NCBI GenBank assembly: GCA_043554545.1
Contig: CP121337.1
Span: 1,240,001 to 1,304,000, forward strand
Direction: 5' to 3'
DNA from: UBA7330 sp043554545
Lineage (GTDB): Bacteria; Bacteroidota; Bacteroidia; Cytophagales; Cyclobacteriaceae
DNA: 64,000 bases
Below, in pieces: positions 26,542 to 34,081 of the stretch. Positions within the stretch are counted from its first letter, which is position 1. The number at the start of each line of letters is the position of its first letter. The position numbers were made by a program, and so were the translations under genes. Under the pieces are notes generated by a model, which saw only the letters and a list, made by a program, of their open reading frames with translations, had not been told where the DNA came from and ran no database searches.

Positions 26542-27249
26542 CTATTTAGAAAAATTCCATGTTTTTCCTTTCCATGTACCAAGTGAATCATATGGCTGAA
26601 ACCTGGAGAATAATTCCTCTTTGTACCAATTTAAGTCCCGTGTCATTTGAATAGCCTTTTGATGCTCTTTGCTATGGTAAGCAAAGTTTTTCATCGCTAC
26701 TTCATTTTCCCATAGGCTAAAAGTAGCCATTTGTTTTACAGGGACTTCTCCGATTCCTTTGGTGTACAAAAGTCCTTTGGCCTGCTCGATAGGTTTTTGT
26801 GACGTAGGAACATAACTCCAGAATTTGAAAAGCTTAGAAAATCTAATGGTTGCGCGTGTGATTACTGCCAGATGTGGGTTTTCGCTATCCAGTAGACTGT
26901 TTGGACTAAAAGGGTTATCACCAGACCATTTACCATGGGCGGTGATGTTTTTCATAAATAGCGTAACACTCTCTTCACTACGCTTGTTGTATTTTTTCAT
27001 TAATGGAGATTGATCAAAGAATTGACGGGCAAACTGTTCTTCATCCCAAACCTGTAAAAGGCAATATACGGACCAATCTGGAAATGGGTTAAACCCGAGT
27101 CCTTTTCCACTGCCCATCAGTTTGTAGAAAGTCAATCCTGAGACGTTTTGCAAGTATTTATGTGCAAACTGCATCATCAGAAACGCCCAGATCTTGCTAA
27201 TCAGGGATGGATACTTTAAGAATGTAAGTGTGGTGATTTGTTTGCTCAT
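26542..27249 (-). CDS. crtA: Spheroidene monooxygenase-like protein (CrtA family)
   Basis: CrtA-type enzymes are haem monooxygenases that introduce a keto group at C2 of acyclic carotenoid ends. The 235-residue protein shows the family blocks FYKLMGSGKGLGFNPFPDWS, VYCLLQVWD, then a central RATIRFSKLFKFW and the late MATFSLWENE followed by DLNWYKEELFSRFQPY. It is the first gene of the carotenoid cluster crtA-crtD-cruF-crtY on the minus strand. In this setting it probably oxidises the hydroxylated acyclic end made by CruF and CrtD; this substrate is inferred from context. Confidence 0.86.
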   Translation of the reverse strand: MSKQITTLTFLKYPSLISKIWAFLMMQFAHKYLQNVSGLTFYKLMGSGKGLGFNPFPDWSVYCLLQVWDEEQFARQFFDQSPLMKKYNKRSEESVTLFMKNITAHGKWSGDNPFSPNSLLDSENPHLAVITRATIRFSKLFKFWSYVPTSQKPIEQAKGLLYTKGIGEVPVKQMATFSLWENEVAMKNFAYHSKEHQKAIQMTRDLNWYKEELFSRFQPYDSLGTWKGKTWNFSK

Positions 27250-27298
27250 TTTCAGGTAATTAACCTGTTTACTGCTGGTATGTTTTGTCCTTGCAAAC

Positions 27299-28342
27299 CT
27301 AAATTTTTGGTTCCTGTTGACTCATGCAATGAAAACTCCCCAATCCCCAGACGATGTCTGTAGAGTCAATCCCAATGACTTCCCGTTCCGGGAATAGTCC
27401 AGACAGGGTGTCCAGCACCCTGGTATCCATTTTGTCATCTCGATAGGTTGGTACGACCACACAGGCGTTGGCAATGTAAAAATTAGCGTAAGAGGCGGGT
27501 AGTCGCTGATCACGGTAGCTCACGGGTTTAGGCATAGGCAATTCTACCACATTTAGTGGCTTGTCATTTATTGTTAGCGATTGGAGCTGTCTTAAGTTCT
27601 CTGCCAATGGAAAGTGATTCGGATCTCTTTTGTTCGGCTCCGTAACTGTTACGACCGTATCCTCATTCACAAAACGGGTAATGTCATCGATGTGGCCATC
27701 TGTATCGTCTCCTTCAATACCATCCCCAAGCCACCAAATAGTCTCCACGCCATAGTAGTCTATTAGGTACTTTTCAATTTGTCTCTGATTCAAATGGGGA
27801 TTCCGGTTTTTATTGAGGAGGCATGATGTAGTGGTCAGGAGGATGCCTTTGCCATTGAAATCTACTGATCCTCCTTCCATGACAATCCCAGGATTATAGG
27901 TCTTTAATCCCATTTCGGTAGCAATTAAACCAGGAATCAGATTATCCAGATCAAAAGGAGGGTATTTTTCACCCCAGGCATTGTAGCCCCAGTCGACAAT
28001 TGCTTTTTCTTTTGTCTTTGAATTGATCACAAATGCTGGTCCATGATCTCTGCACCAGGCGTCATTAGTGGGATGATGGAAGAAGTTAATGTTTTCAAAC
28101 GATACATCGGCCTCTTCTAATCTTTCAGCAGCTTCATCCTCCATTTGCTGGTCAATTACATTGATGCAGACTTTTTCTTCTGCGCTGATGGCTTTAATAA
28201 AAGAGCAATAGGGATTGTAAACTGCCTCGATTTTACCCGGCCAGGATTCATTGTTGTGCGGCCAACTTAACCAGGTAGCCTCATGCAGGTGCCATTCTGC
28301 CGGGAAATGGAAGCCGGCTGATCGTGGAGTCTCCTTACTCAT
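27299..28342 (-). CDS. aguA: Agmatine deiminase
   Basis: AguA hydrolyses agmatine to N-carbamoylputrescine and ammonia, in the arginine decarboxylase route to putrescine. The 347-residue protein is a peptidyl-arginine deiminase family member with WLSWPHNNESWPG near the N-terminus, the TNDAWCRDHGP motif, VMEGGSVDFNG, the catalytic histidine in DTDGHIDDITRF and catalytic Cys339 in GSFHCMSQQ. The start at 28342 overlaps the aguB stop by eight bases; an ATG at 28390 would give an extra N-terminus unlike the family. AguB lies directly upstream, making a two-step module. Confidence 0.95.
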   Translation of the reverse strand: MSKETPRSAGFHFPAEWHLHEATWLSWPHNNESWPGKIEAVYNPYCSFIKAISAEEKVCINVIDQQMEDEAAERLEEADVSFENINFFHHPTNDAWCRDHGPAFVINSKTKEKAIVDWGYNAWGEKYPPFDLDNLIPGLIATEMGLKTYNPGIVMEGGSVDFNGKGILLTTTSCLLNKNRNPHLNQRQIEKYLIDYYGVETIWWLGDGIEGDDTDGHIDDITRFVNEDTVVTVTEPNKRDPNHFPLAENLRQLQSLTINDKPLNVVELPMPKPVSYRDQRLPASYANFYIANACVVVPTYRDDKMDTRVLDTLSGLFPEREVIGIDSTDIVWGLGSFHCMSQQEPKI

Positions 28343-29210
28343 CGATAAACCTTTTTTCAATAGGGGAATATGCATCGATTCTACGGTCACGCAAGAAAGG
28401 CCAATGTACGCGATAACTATTGGATTTCTTTAGATCAACTTCTACAACTTTAGTGATTTCCTCATTATGCGGAGCTTTATAATCAATCCATCCAAAGGCA
28501 TTGGTTACAAATGAACCACCCCAGAATTCCATGTCACCTTCTTTGCCTGTTCGGTTAACAGAAATTACAGGTATGCCATTGGCAACTGAATGGGAAGCCT
28601 GAATGGTCTGCCAGGCATTGTGTTGTTCCTTATTAGTTCGCTCATCCTGACTGTTGTGCCAGCCTATGGCTGTGGGATAAAAAAGCATTTCTGCACCCAT
28701 CAGGCTAGTGATTCGTGCCGCTTCAGGATACCACTGATCCCAACAGATTAACACGCCGATTTTCGCAAACTTGGTATCGAAGGTTTTAAAACCCAGGTCT
28801 CCTGGTGTGAAATAAAATTTCTCAAAATATCCTGGGTCGTCAGGAATATGCATTTTGCGATATTTTCCAAGGTAAGTGCCATCGGCATCAATCACTGCCA
28901 CCGTATTGTGATAAAGCCCTTCTGCACGCTTTTCAAAAAGTGAGGCAATGACAACTACGTTGTTCTTTTTTGCAACAGGCGATAGCGCTGCGACCGAGGG
29001 TCCGGGAATAGGCTCGGCCAGGTCGAAGTTATCGTAATCCTCAATATCACAGAAATAAAGGGAAGTGAATAATTCCTGGAGGCATACAATCTGTGCACCA
29101 TCTTTTGCTGCTTTTTCAACCTCAACAATAGCCTTCTGCAGATTAGCTATTTTATCAGAGGAGCAGCTCATTTGGACAATCCCAACGTTAACTGATTTGT
29201 TACGGGCCAT
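28335..29210 (-). CDS. aguB: N-carbamoylputrescine amidohydrolase
   Basis: AguB releases putrescine, CO2 and ammonia from N-carbamoylputrescine. The 291-residue protein is a nitrilase-superfamily amidohydrolase with the catalytic triad Glu46 (CLQELF), Lys119 (YRKMHIPDD) and Cys156 (LICWDQWYPEA). The FDLAEPIPGP and GWHNSQDERTN segments are typical of the carbamoylputrescine branch. It is the upstream gene of the aguB-aguA pair, with an eight-base overlap. No arginine decarboxylase gene is in the window. Confidence 0.95.
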   Translation of the reverse strand: MARNKSVNVGIVQMSCSSDKIANLQKAIVEVEKAAKDGAQIVCLQELFTSLYFCDIEDYDNFDLAEPIPGPSVAALSPVAKKNNVVVIASLFEKRAEGLYHNTVAVIDADGTYLGKYRKMHIPDDPGYFEKFYFTPGDLGFKTFDTKFAKIGVLICWDQWYPEAARITSLMGAEMLFYPTAIGWHNSQDERTNKEQHNAWQTIQASHSVANGIPVISVNRTGKEGDMEFWGGSFVTNAFGWIDYKAPHNEEITKVVEVDLKKSNSYRVHWPFLRDRRIDAYSPIEKRFIDE

Positions 29211-29406
29211 ATGCAGGCGAAGTTCGGTAATTATTTAGTCTCAACAAAAAACGGAATTGGATGCATTTCATACTCAAACAGCTGATATAAATAGGGCCTT
29301 TCAAAGCCAAGAGTGCTACAATTAGATATTTTCTCAAGAATATGCGAGAAATATTTTAGTTTCACAGTGAGTCGCTTTTCATATACCTGAATAAATCCCT
29401 AAACTC

Positions 29407-31005
29407 ATGAAGCTTAGCATCCAATCAAAAACATGGCTTTTCCATATGATTTTTTCTTTTTTGGTTTTTGGCTGTACCTCACCAGATGATGTTGAGCATA
29501 CGAATAAGAGACCCAACGTCTTGTTTGTCCTTGCTGATGATCAATCCTGGCTTCATACAAGTATTTCAGGAAATCAGGTAATTAAAACTCCGGCTTTTGA
29601 CCGTGTAGCTCGTGAAGGGATTTTATTCAACAATGCATTTACTTCATCTCCATCTTGTACAGCATCGCGATCAGCGATCCTGAGTGGTCAGGATTTTTGG
29701 AGAACCCGAGAGGCTGGATTACTTATGGGCGCAATGCCCAAAGATTTAAAACTTTTCAGTCACCTTTTAGATGATGCTGGCTATCAGGTAGGATACACCG
29801 GCAAGGGTTGGGCGCCTGGCAATTGGAGTTATCTGGGAGTCGAAAGAGATCCACTTGTTAAAGAATACAACAGCAAACTTGAGAAAGAAATAGCCTATGG
29901 AATTGATAAAAGGAACTACACTGCTAATTTCAAAGAATTTCTGGGTGAAAAGCCTGATGATACTCCTTTTTTCTTTTGGTTTGGTTCAACAGAGCCTCAC
30001 AGGGAATATCAGTACGGAGTAGGAGAAAAGGAGGCTGGCCTGAATCCCAATGATATTCAGGTTCCTGAATTTTGGCCTGACAATGAGGTTGTACGTCAGG
30101 ATATCCTGGATTACTATTACGAGATCATGTGGTATGATTCGCACCTTGCAGGAATGCTCTATGAATTGGAACAGGCCGGAGAATTGGAAAACACCATCAT
30201 CATTGTTACCTCAGATAATGGTATGCCTTTTCCCAGAGCAAAGGTAAATCTCTATGATTGGGGTACCCATATGCCATTGGCCATCCGATGGGGTAATCAA
30301 ATCAAAAAGGGAAGAAGAATAGATGATTTGGTTAGTCTGACAGATATTGCACCTACCATCCTGGAGGCTTCGGGATTGCAAGTGCCAGAAGAAATGACTG
30401 GAAAAAGTCTGCTTCCCATTTTAAATTCTGAAAAGGAAGGTGTCATTGACCCTTTACGTGATCGGGTTTTTTCTGGTCTTGAAAGACATACTTATTGTCG
30501 GCCTGATGGCGAAACATATCCTTCCAGATCCATTCGGACCAAAGATTATCTTTTCATCAAAAATTTTGAACCGGAAAGGTGGCCTACAGGAGGTCCATCC
30601 TTTATTTCATCCAACAAAACAACCCATGGGGATGTGGATGCATGCCCAACAAAAACGTTTATTCTGGCAAGTGAGCAAACGATGCCTGACTACTATGACT
30701 TAAATTTCGGGAAACGTCCGGCAGAGGAATTGTATGCTGTAGCAGATGATCCGGGGCAAATAAAGAATCTGGCAAATGATCCAAATTTTGCTGGAATTAA
30801 AAAAGATTTACATAAGAAATTAGCGGAATACTTAAATGAAACTGGGGATCCTAGAATTGTTGGTCAGGACCCCTGGAAGGATTTTATTTATCATCAGCAA
30901 ACCGGGTTTGGATCTACCTACAATGACGCGTTACCTGAGCATGAGCGTGTCAGAGCGTTACTAAGACCCAGCGATCATCCGGATCTGAAGTATTTATATA
31001 AGTAA
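29407..31005 (+). CDS. Sulfatase lipoprotein
   Basis: The 532-residue protein is a type I sulfatase. A lipoprotein signal ends in FGC with Cys23. The metal-binding VLADDQ motif is at 41-46 and the formylglycine signature SCTASRS has Cys84 as the residue to be oxidised, followed by AILSG. Later IIVTSDNGMP and LVSLTDIAPTILEASG are typical. The CTASR form fits N-sulphoglucosamine sulphohydrolase-like sulfatases acting on sulfated polysaccharides, but the substrate is not certain. Activity requires a formylglycine-generating or anSME enzyme, not found in this window. It converges on the SRPBCC gene with a 25-base gap. Confidence 0.92.
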   Translation: MKLSIQSKTWLFHMIFSFLVFGCTSPDDVEHTNKRPNVLFVLADDQSWLHTSISGNQVIKTPAFDRVAREGILFNNAFTSSPSCTASRSAILSGQDFWRTREAGLLMGAMPKDLKLFSHLLDDAGYQVGYTGKGWAPGNWSYLGVERDPLVKEYNSKLEKEIAYGIDKRNYTANFKEFLGEKPDDTPFFFWFGSTEPHREYQYGVGEKEAGLNPNDIQVPEFWPDNEVVRQDILDYYYEIMWYDSHLAGMLYELEQAGELENTIIIVTSDNGMPFPRAKVNLYDWGTHMPLAIRWGNQIKKGRRIDDLVSLTDIAPTILEASGLQVPEEMTGKSLLPILNSEKEGVIDPLRDRVFSGLERHTYCRPDGETYPSRSIRTKDYLFIKNFEPERWPTGGPSFISSNKTTHGDVDACPTKTFILASEQTMPDYYDLNFGKRPAEELYAVADDPGQIKNLANDPNFAGIKKDLHKKLAEYLNETGDPRIVGQDPWKDFIYHQQTGFGSTYNDALPEHERVRALLRPSDHPDLKYLYK

Positions 31006-31030
31006 GAGGTATCCTTTTTGGTAATTTCTG

Positions 31031-31552
31031 TTATTCTTCGACTTTTACTTTCAGGTTTTCAAGTCCCTTTTGAAAATCATCCCCAACCCCCATGTCTCCA
31101 AACAAGGTAAAGATATTCATGGGAAATGGCATTTCGCTATCAAACCCCCAGGTAACTACTGTTCTGGTCCCGTTTTCTTCCAAGTTGAAATACACATCAG
31201 CCTGTGACTCATAAGGATCGGTAAATATCAAATTGAATTTGATTTGGTCGGATGATACGCTAACCAATTCCTGAGATCCTTTTCCTGTGATTTCTCCTTC
31301 CCATGAATATTTTGAGCCAGGCGTACCATCAACCCCTTCAAATGTGACTTTTTGATTGGAATCCATCTGGGCCCAGACAGACCATTCATTTTGCAGTTTT
31401 TGTTGAGCAATATGTGGGTAGACTTCAGTTTTTGGCGCATTAATTGTAATTGATTTCTCCACTTTAAATACATTAGGCGCCAATAGCCCGACGATGACAA
31501 TTAGCACTATAAGGCTTGATATTCCTATTAGTACGTATTTTACAATTTTCAT
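31031..31552 (-). CDS. SRPBCC (polyketide cyclase-like) family protein
   Basis: The 173-residue protein has an N-terminal membrane anchor (KYVLIGISSLIVLIVIVGLL) followed by a START/SRPBCC fold with the opening VEKSITINAPKTEVYPHIAQ, a WAQMDSN segment and the ending KGLENLKVKVEE. The family binds hydrophobic ligands; many members of this type (polyketide cyclase / Bet v1-like) have no known function. It is a single gene facing the sulfatase. Confidence 0.85.
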   Translation of the reverse strand: MKIVKYVLIGISSLIVLIVIVGLLAPNVFKVEKSITINAPKTEVYPHIAQQKLQNEWSVWAQMDSNQKVTFEGVDGTPGSKYSWEGEITGKGSQELVSVSSDQIKFNLIFTDPYESQADVYFNLEENGTRTVVTWGFDSEMPFPMNIFTLFGDMGVGDDFQKGLENLKVKVEE

Positions 31553-31765
31553 TATTAAAGTAATTATGTAAATGATTGATAACGGATTATGCAGCTAAAT
31601 CTAACGAATATTTTCTAATCTAGGGAAAGGATAATTATGCTTGCGAAGCAATCGGAGGCACAACTTGAACATTAAGGTAACGGGAACATAGGCTGTTAAG
31701 AAATATTTCTTTGTACGCAGGATTTTTTTTCTTAATCCAACACTAGCATTTAATATTAAAAATTC

Positions 31766-31773
31766 TAGATTTG
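31766..31773 (+). promoter_or_regulatory. Predicted -7 element for tRNA-Pro
   Basis: TAGATTTG matches TAnnTTTG and ends 16 bases before the tRNA, a plausible distance for a short 5' leader. The -33 element is not clear. Confidence 0.45.
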
Positions 31774-31789
31774 CACCCTCATTAGAGTT

Positions 31790-31864
31790 CGGGGTGTAGC
31801 GCAGTCCGGTTAGCGTACCTGGTTTGGGACCAGGGGGTCGTAGGTTCGAATCCTACCTCCCCGA
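31790..31864 (+). tRNA. tRNA-Pro (UGG)
   Basis: The 75-base sequence folds into a cloverleaf. The anticodon stem CCTGG/CCAGG encloses the loop TTTGGGA with anticodon TGG, and the T arm is GTAGG-TTCGAAT-CCTAC. The acceptor arms CGGGGTG and CTCCCCG pair except for one T-T mismatch, and the D arm is normal. The 3' CCA is not encoded. An intrinsic terminator follows at once. Confidence 0.95.
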
Positions 31865-31867
31865 CAG

Positions 31868-31904
31868 TAAACCCTCTTTACAGATTGTAGAGAGGGTTTT
31901 TTAT
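31868..31904 (+). terminator. Terminator after tRNA-Pro
   Basis: AAACCCTCT and AGAGAGGGTTTTTT form a stem with a T-rich tail four bases after the tRNA end. Confidence 0.85.
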
Positions 31905-32364
31905 GTCTTGTATTATTCTTTTTGTTTTCACAGGACAGGCGAACAACTTCCATTATTGCATTCACTTTCAGGCGCCAGTTGTCAAAGTATCTTTATAACC
32001 TTAACCTTTATACTTCCAGTTTTATTGTCTGCTATAATTAAATGTGAGACCTAAATGGAAAACGGGTAGGCAAATTGGCTGTTTTGATACAATCTCATTT
32101 TATAAGGCTTCCAATACCACATGAATTATTTCAATGTTATTTGATTACTCAAATTTTAAAGTTGATTGCTCGAAATGTGTAAAATAACTAGGTGAATATT
32201 CATTTGGTAATACTTATGCTTAGGTGTCTTTACAGCCTCTAGGTTATACCACCTAAGTGATTTGCGTATTTTTCAAAAAAGCCTCTAAATACTTGGTTAT
32301 TAGCGATTTATTGGTATTAAATTCACTTCATGATTTCTTAATTCTTAACCCAAATACTACTACA
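31905..32364. other. Gene-free region upstream of the carboxypeptidase-regulatory-like gene
   Basis: This gap of about 460 bases holds no convincing gene. The only structure noticed is an 8-base inverted repeat (CTTAGGTG at 32219-32226 and CACCTAAG at 32250-32257) with a 23-base loop, about 110 bases before the next start; it may lie in that gene's leader. Confidence 0.4.
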
Positions 32365-33477
32365 ATGAAAAGAATAAGAATTAAAATAGCGAGTTTGTTT
32401 GCCCTGATATTTGTAATGGTATCCATGACATGTTTGGGCCAGAATGTTAAGTTGACTGGCACCATAAAATGCATAGAGTCTAACGAGTTTCTAGGAAATG
32501 CACTCGTACGTGTTGGAGATATCTTCACTTATACCAACAAGGAAGGGGAATTCATTCTTAATGTTCCATCAAAATTGGCAAATGAATTAGAAATCCATCA
32601 CATGGGGTACGATGGGTATCTAACTAAAATTATGCCTGATAAATTAAAGCCCTTTAATATTGAACTTCATAAAGTAGACCCAAAACCTTCAGATCTTAAT
32701 TCAGGAGAAGAGATAATGAGAGAAGCTTTTACTCATTTCCATGTTAATTACGAATTAGAAGACCAGCTCATGCTGGCTTATTATAAAGAGAACTTATCTG
32801 TAAAAGATAAGATTTACCATTTCGCAGAAGGTATTGTAGAAATACATATACCCAGCAATGTTGGTAAAGGACCTGCATTGTTGCGGCCACTTAAAACAAG
32901 GGTGAGATCAACCAGTGATTTTCACCACGGCGGATTATATGAAAAAAGCGGTCATGCATCTGAAATGATTCAATCCTGGGCATTTACTGATTTTCTTTCA
33001 AAAAAATACAGATGGGATTACACTTATAATTTGGTGGGGAAGGAAGTACACCGCAATGAAAATATTTTCGTGATTGATTTTAAGCCAATAGACAATCATG
33101 GGTTTGTAAAGGGTCGTCTCTGGGTTGATGAATTCACCTTTGCTATAATAAGGATTGAATATCAATTAATACAGGAAACTGCCTGGGATTCCGAGACCTG
33201 GGTTGAAGAATTTCAACATCATTACCATACCTATTACCTAATGAGAGCTTCATTTGAAGGGCATTGGACTCAAGATGGAAAACCTTACGTTTTTAACTCA
33301 ATGGTTGTAAACACCAGGATAGAAGCAAATCAGGAGAACAGAATTGGATTTGATGAATTTATGCTAGGTTCAGACTTTTCATTTATTGATCAGTCACATG
33401 GAAATTTTTCAGATGAATATTGGGGAGGATACAATTATATAAAGTTGACTGATCAGGAAAGACAACAATTGCAGTAG
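32365..33477 (+). CDS. Secreted carboxypeptidase-regulatory-like domain protein
   Basis: The 370-residue protein begins with a signal peptide (MKRIRIKIASLFALIFVM, cleaved near CLGQN). A CarboxypepD_reg-like beta-sandwich follows, seen as LTGTIKCIESNEFLGNALV, YTNKEGEFILNVP and LEIHHMGYDGY. The remaining about 270 residues form a domain often found in Bacteroidota proteins of this architecture (FHVNYELEDQLMLAYYKEN, VIDFKPIDNHGFVKGRLWVD), whose function I cannot name. I chose the ATG at 32365 because upstream residues would bury the signal peptide. It is a single gene followed by a strong terminator. Confidence 0.8.
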   Translation: MKRIRIKIASLFALIFVMVSMTCLGQNVKLTGTIKCIESNEFLGNALVRVGDIFTYTNKEGEFILNVPSKLANELEIHHMGYDGYLTKIMPDKLKPFNIELHKVDPKPSDLNSGEEIMREAFTHFHVNYELEDQLMLAYYKENLSVKDKIYHFAEGIVEIHIPSNVGKGPALLRPLKTRVRSTSDFHHGGLYEKSGHASEMIQSWAFTDFLSKKYRWDYTYNLVGKEVHRNENIFVIDFKPIDNHGFVKGRLWVDEFTFAIIRIEYQLIQETAWDSETWVEEFQHHYHTYYLMRASFEGHWTQDGKPYVFNSMVVNTRIEANQENRIGFDEFMLGSDFSFIDQSHGNFSDEYWGGYNYIKLTDQERQQLQ

Positions 33478-33511
33478 TAGTAAATAGGTTAATAGTTATG
33501 TTTTGGTCAGT

Positions 33512-33543
33512 AAAGGCAAGCTTTAAATAGCTTGCCTTTTTTA
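33512..33543 (+). terminator. Strong intrinsic terminator
   Basis: AAAGGCAAGCT and AGCTTGCCTTT form a perfect 11-pair stem with a six-base loop, followed by a T run. It ends the carboxypeptidase-regulatory-like gene and insulates it from the Fur-family operon. Confidence 0.92.
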
Positions 33544-33615
33544 TTCCGTTTTATTGATAATTGAAAAGGAGATTATTCGAAGGCTTCTTAAAATAATACC
33601 TGTAGTCTATTGTCG

Positions 33616-33638
33616 TTTATGCAATAGCATTGCATAAA
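33616..33638. promoter_or_regulatory. Candidate Fur/Zur-family operator 1
   Basis: A perfect 10-3-10 inverted repeat: TTTATGCAAT, spacer AGC, ATTGCATAAA. It occupies the -33 region of the promoter whose -7 box is at 33644, directly before the Fur-family gene. Its core TGCAA-N5-TTGCA recurs at 36484-36498. Binding by the adjacent regulator (autoregulation) is inferred. Confidence 0.75.
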
Positions 33639-33643
33639 TGGTT

Positions 33644-33651
33644 TATATTTG
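33644..33651 (+). promoter_or_regulatory. -7 promoter element of the Fur-family operon
   Basis: TATATTTG is a full match to TAnnTTTG and ends seven bases before the chosen ATG at 33659, so the leader is only a few bases long. The palindromic operator replaces a normal -33 element. Confidence 0.6.
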
Positions 33652-33658
33652 CCTCAAT

Positions 33659-34081
33659 ATGCAACATGCGCATCTGATCAGCATACTTAGGCAACACCAA
33701 TTACGAATAACAGATTGTAGACTTGCGGTTTTGGAACAGTTTATCAACGCTGGTCATGCATTATCCCAAAAAGACCTTGAAATAGAACATGCTGGATTTG
33801 ATCGTGTAACATTGTATCGGACATTGCAAAATTTTCAGGACAAAGGTCTTTTGCACCGAATCCCCAATGACTCAGGTTTTGCATCCTATGGTTTGTGTTT
33901 TGATACTTGCACGCCAGCAGGTCATACCCATGATCACCCCCATTTTAAATGCAATGACTGTGGCCACATTGAATGCCTGGAGGACTCCAGAATACCTTAC
34001 TTCAAGGTGCCTGGAAAATATCAGGTAGACCATGTAAATATGATCATTGAAGGGACTTGTTTGACTTGTCAGGATGCATAA
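33659..34081 (+). CDS. Fur-family metal regulator, probably Zur-like
   Basis: The 140-residue protein is a Fur-family repressor. A winged helix at the N-terminus (RITDCRLAVLEQFINAGHAL, FDRVTLYRTLQNFQDKGLLH) is followed by a histidine-rich hinge (CTPAGHTHDHPHF) and two structural zinc pairs, CNDC and CLTC. A Zur-like role is favoured by the histidine-rich TonB receptor it overlaps by eight bases; PerR or Fur specificity cannot be excluded. An ATG at 33638 would add seven residues but lies upstream of the predicted transcription start and overlaps the operator, so I use 33659. It is expected to repress its own operon when metal is plentiful. Confidence 0.9.
   Translation: MQHAHLISILRQHQLRITDCRLAVLEQFINAGHALSQKDLEIEHAGFDRVTLYRTLQNFQDKGLLHRIPNDSGFASYGLCFDTCTPAGHTHDHPHFKCNDCGHIECLEDSRIPYFKVPGKYQVDHVNMIIEGTCLTCQDA

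Noticed and set aside
31824..32054. Plus-strand frame starting inside tRNA-Pro
   Set aside because: It overlaps the tRNA and its terminator and has no protein resemblance.
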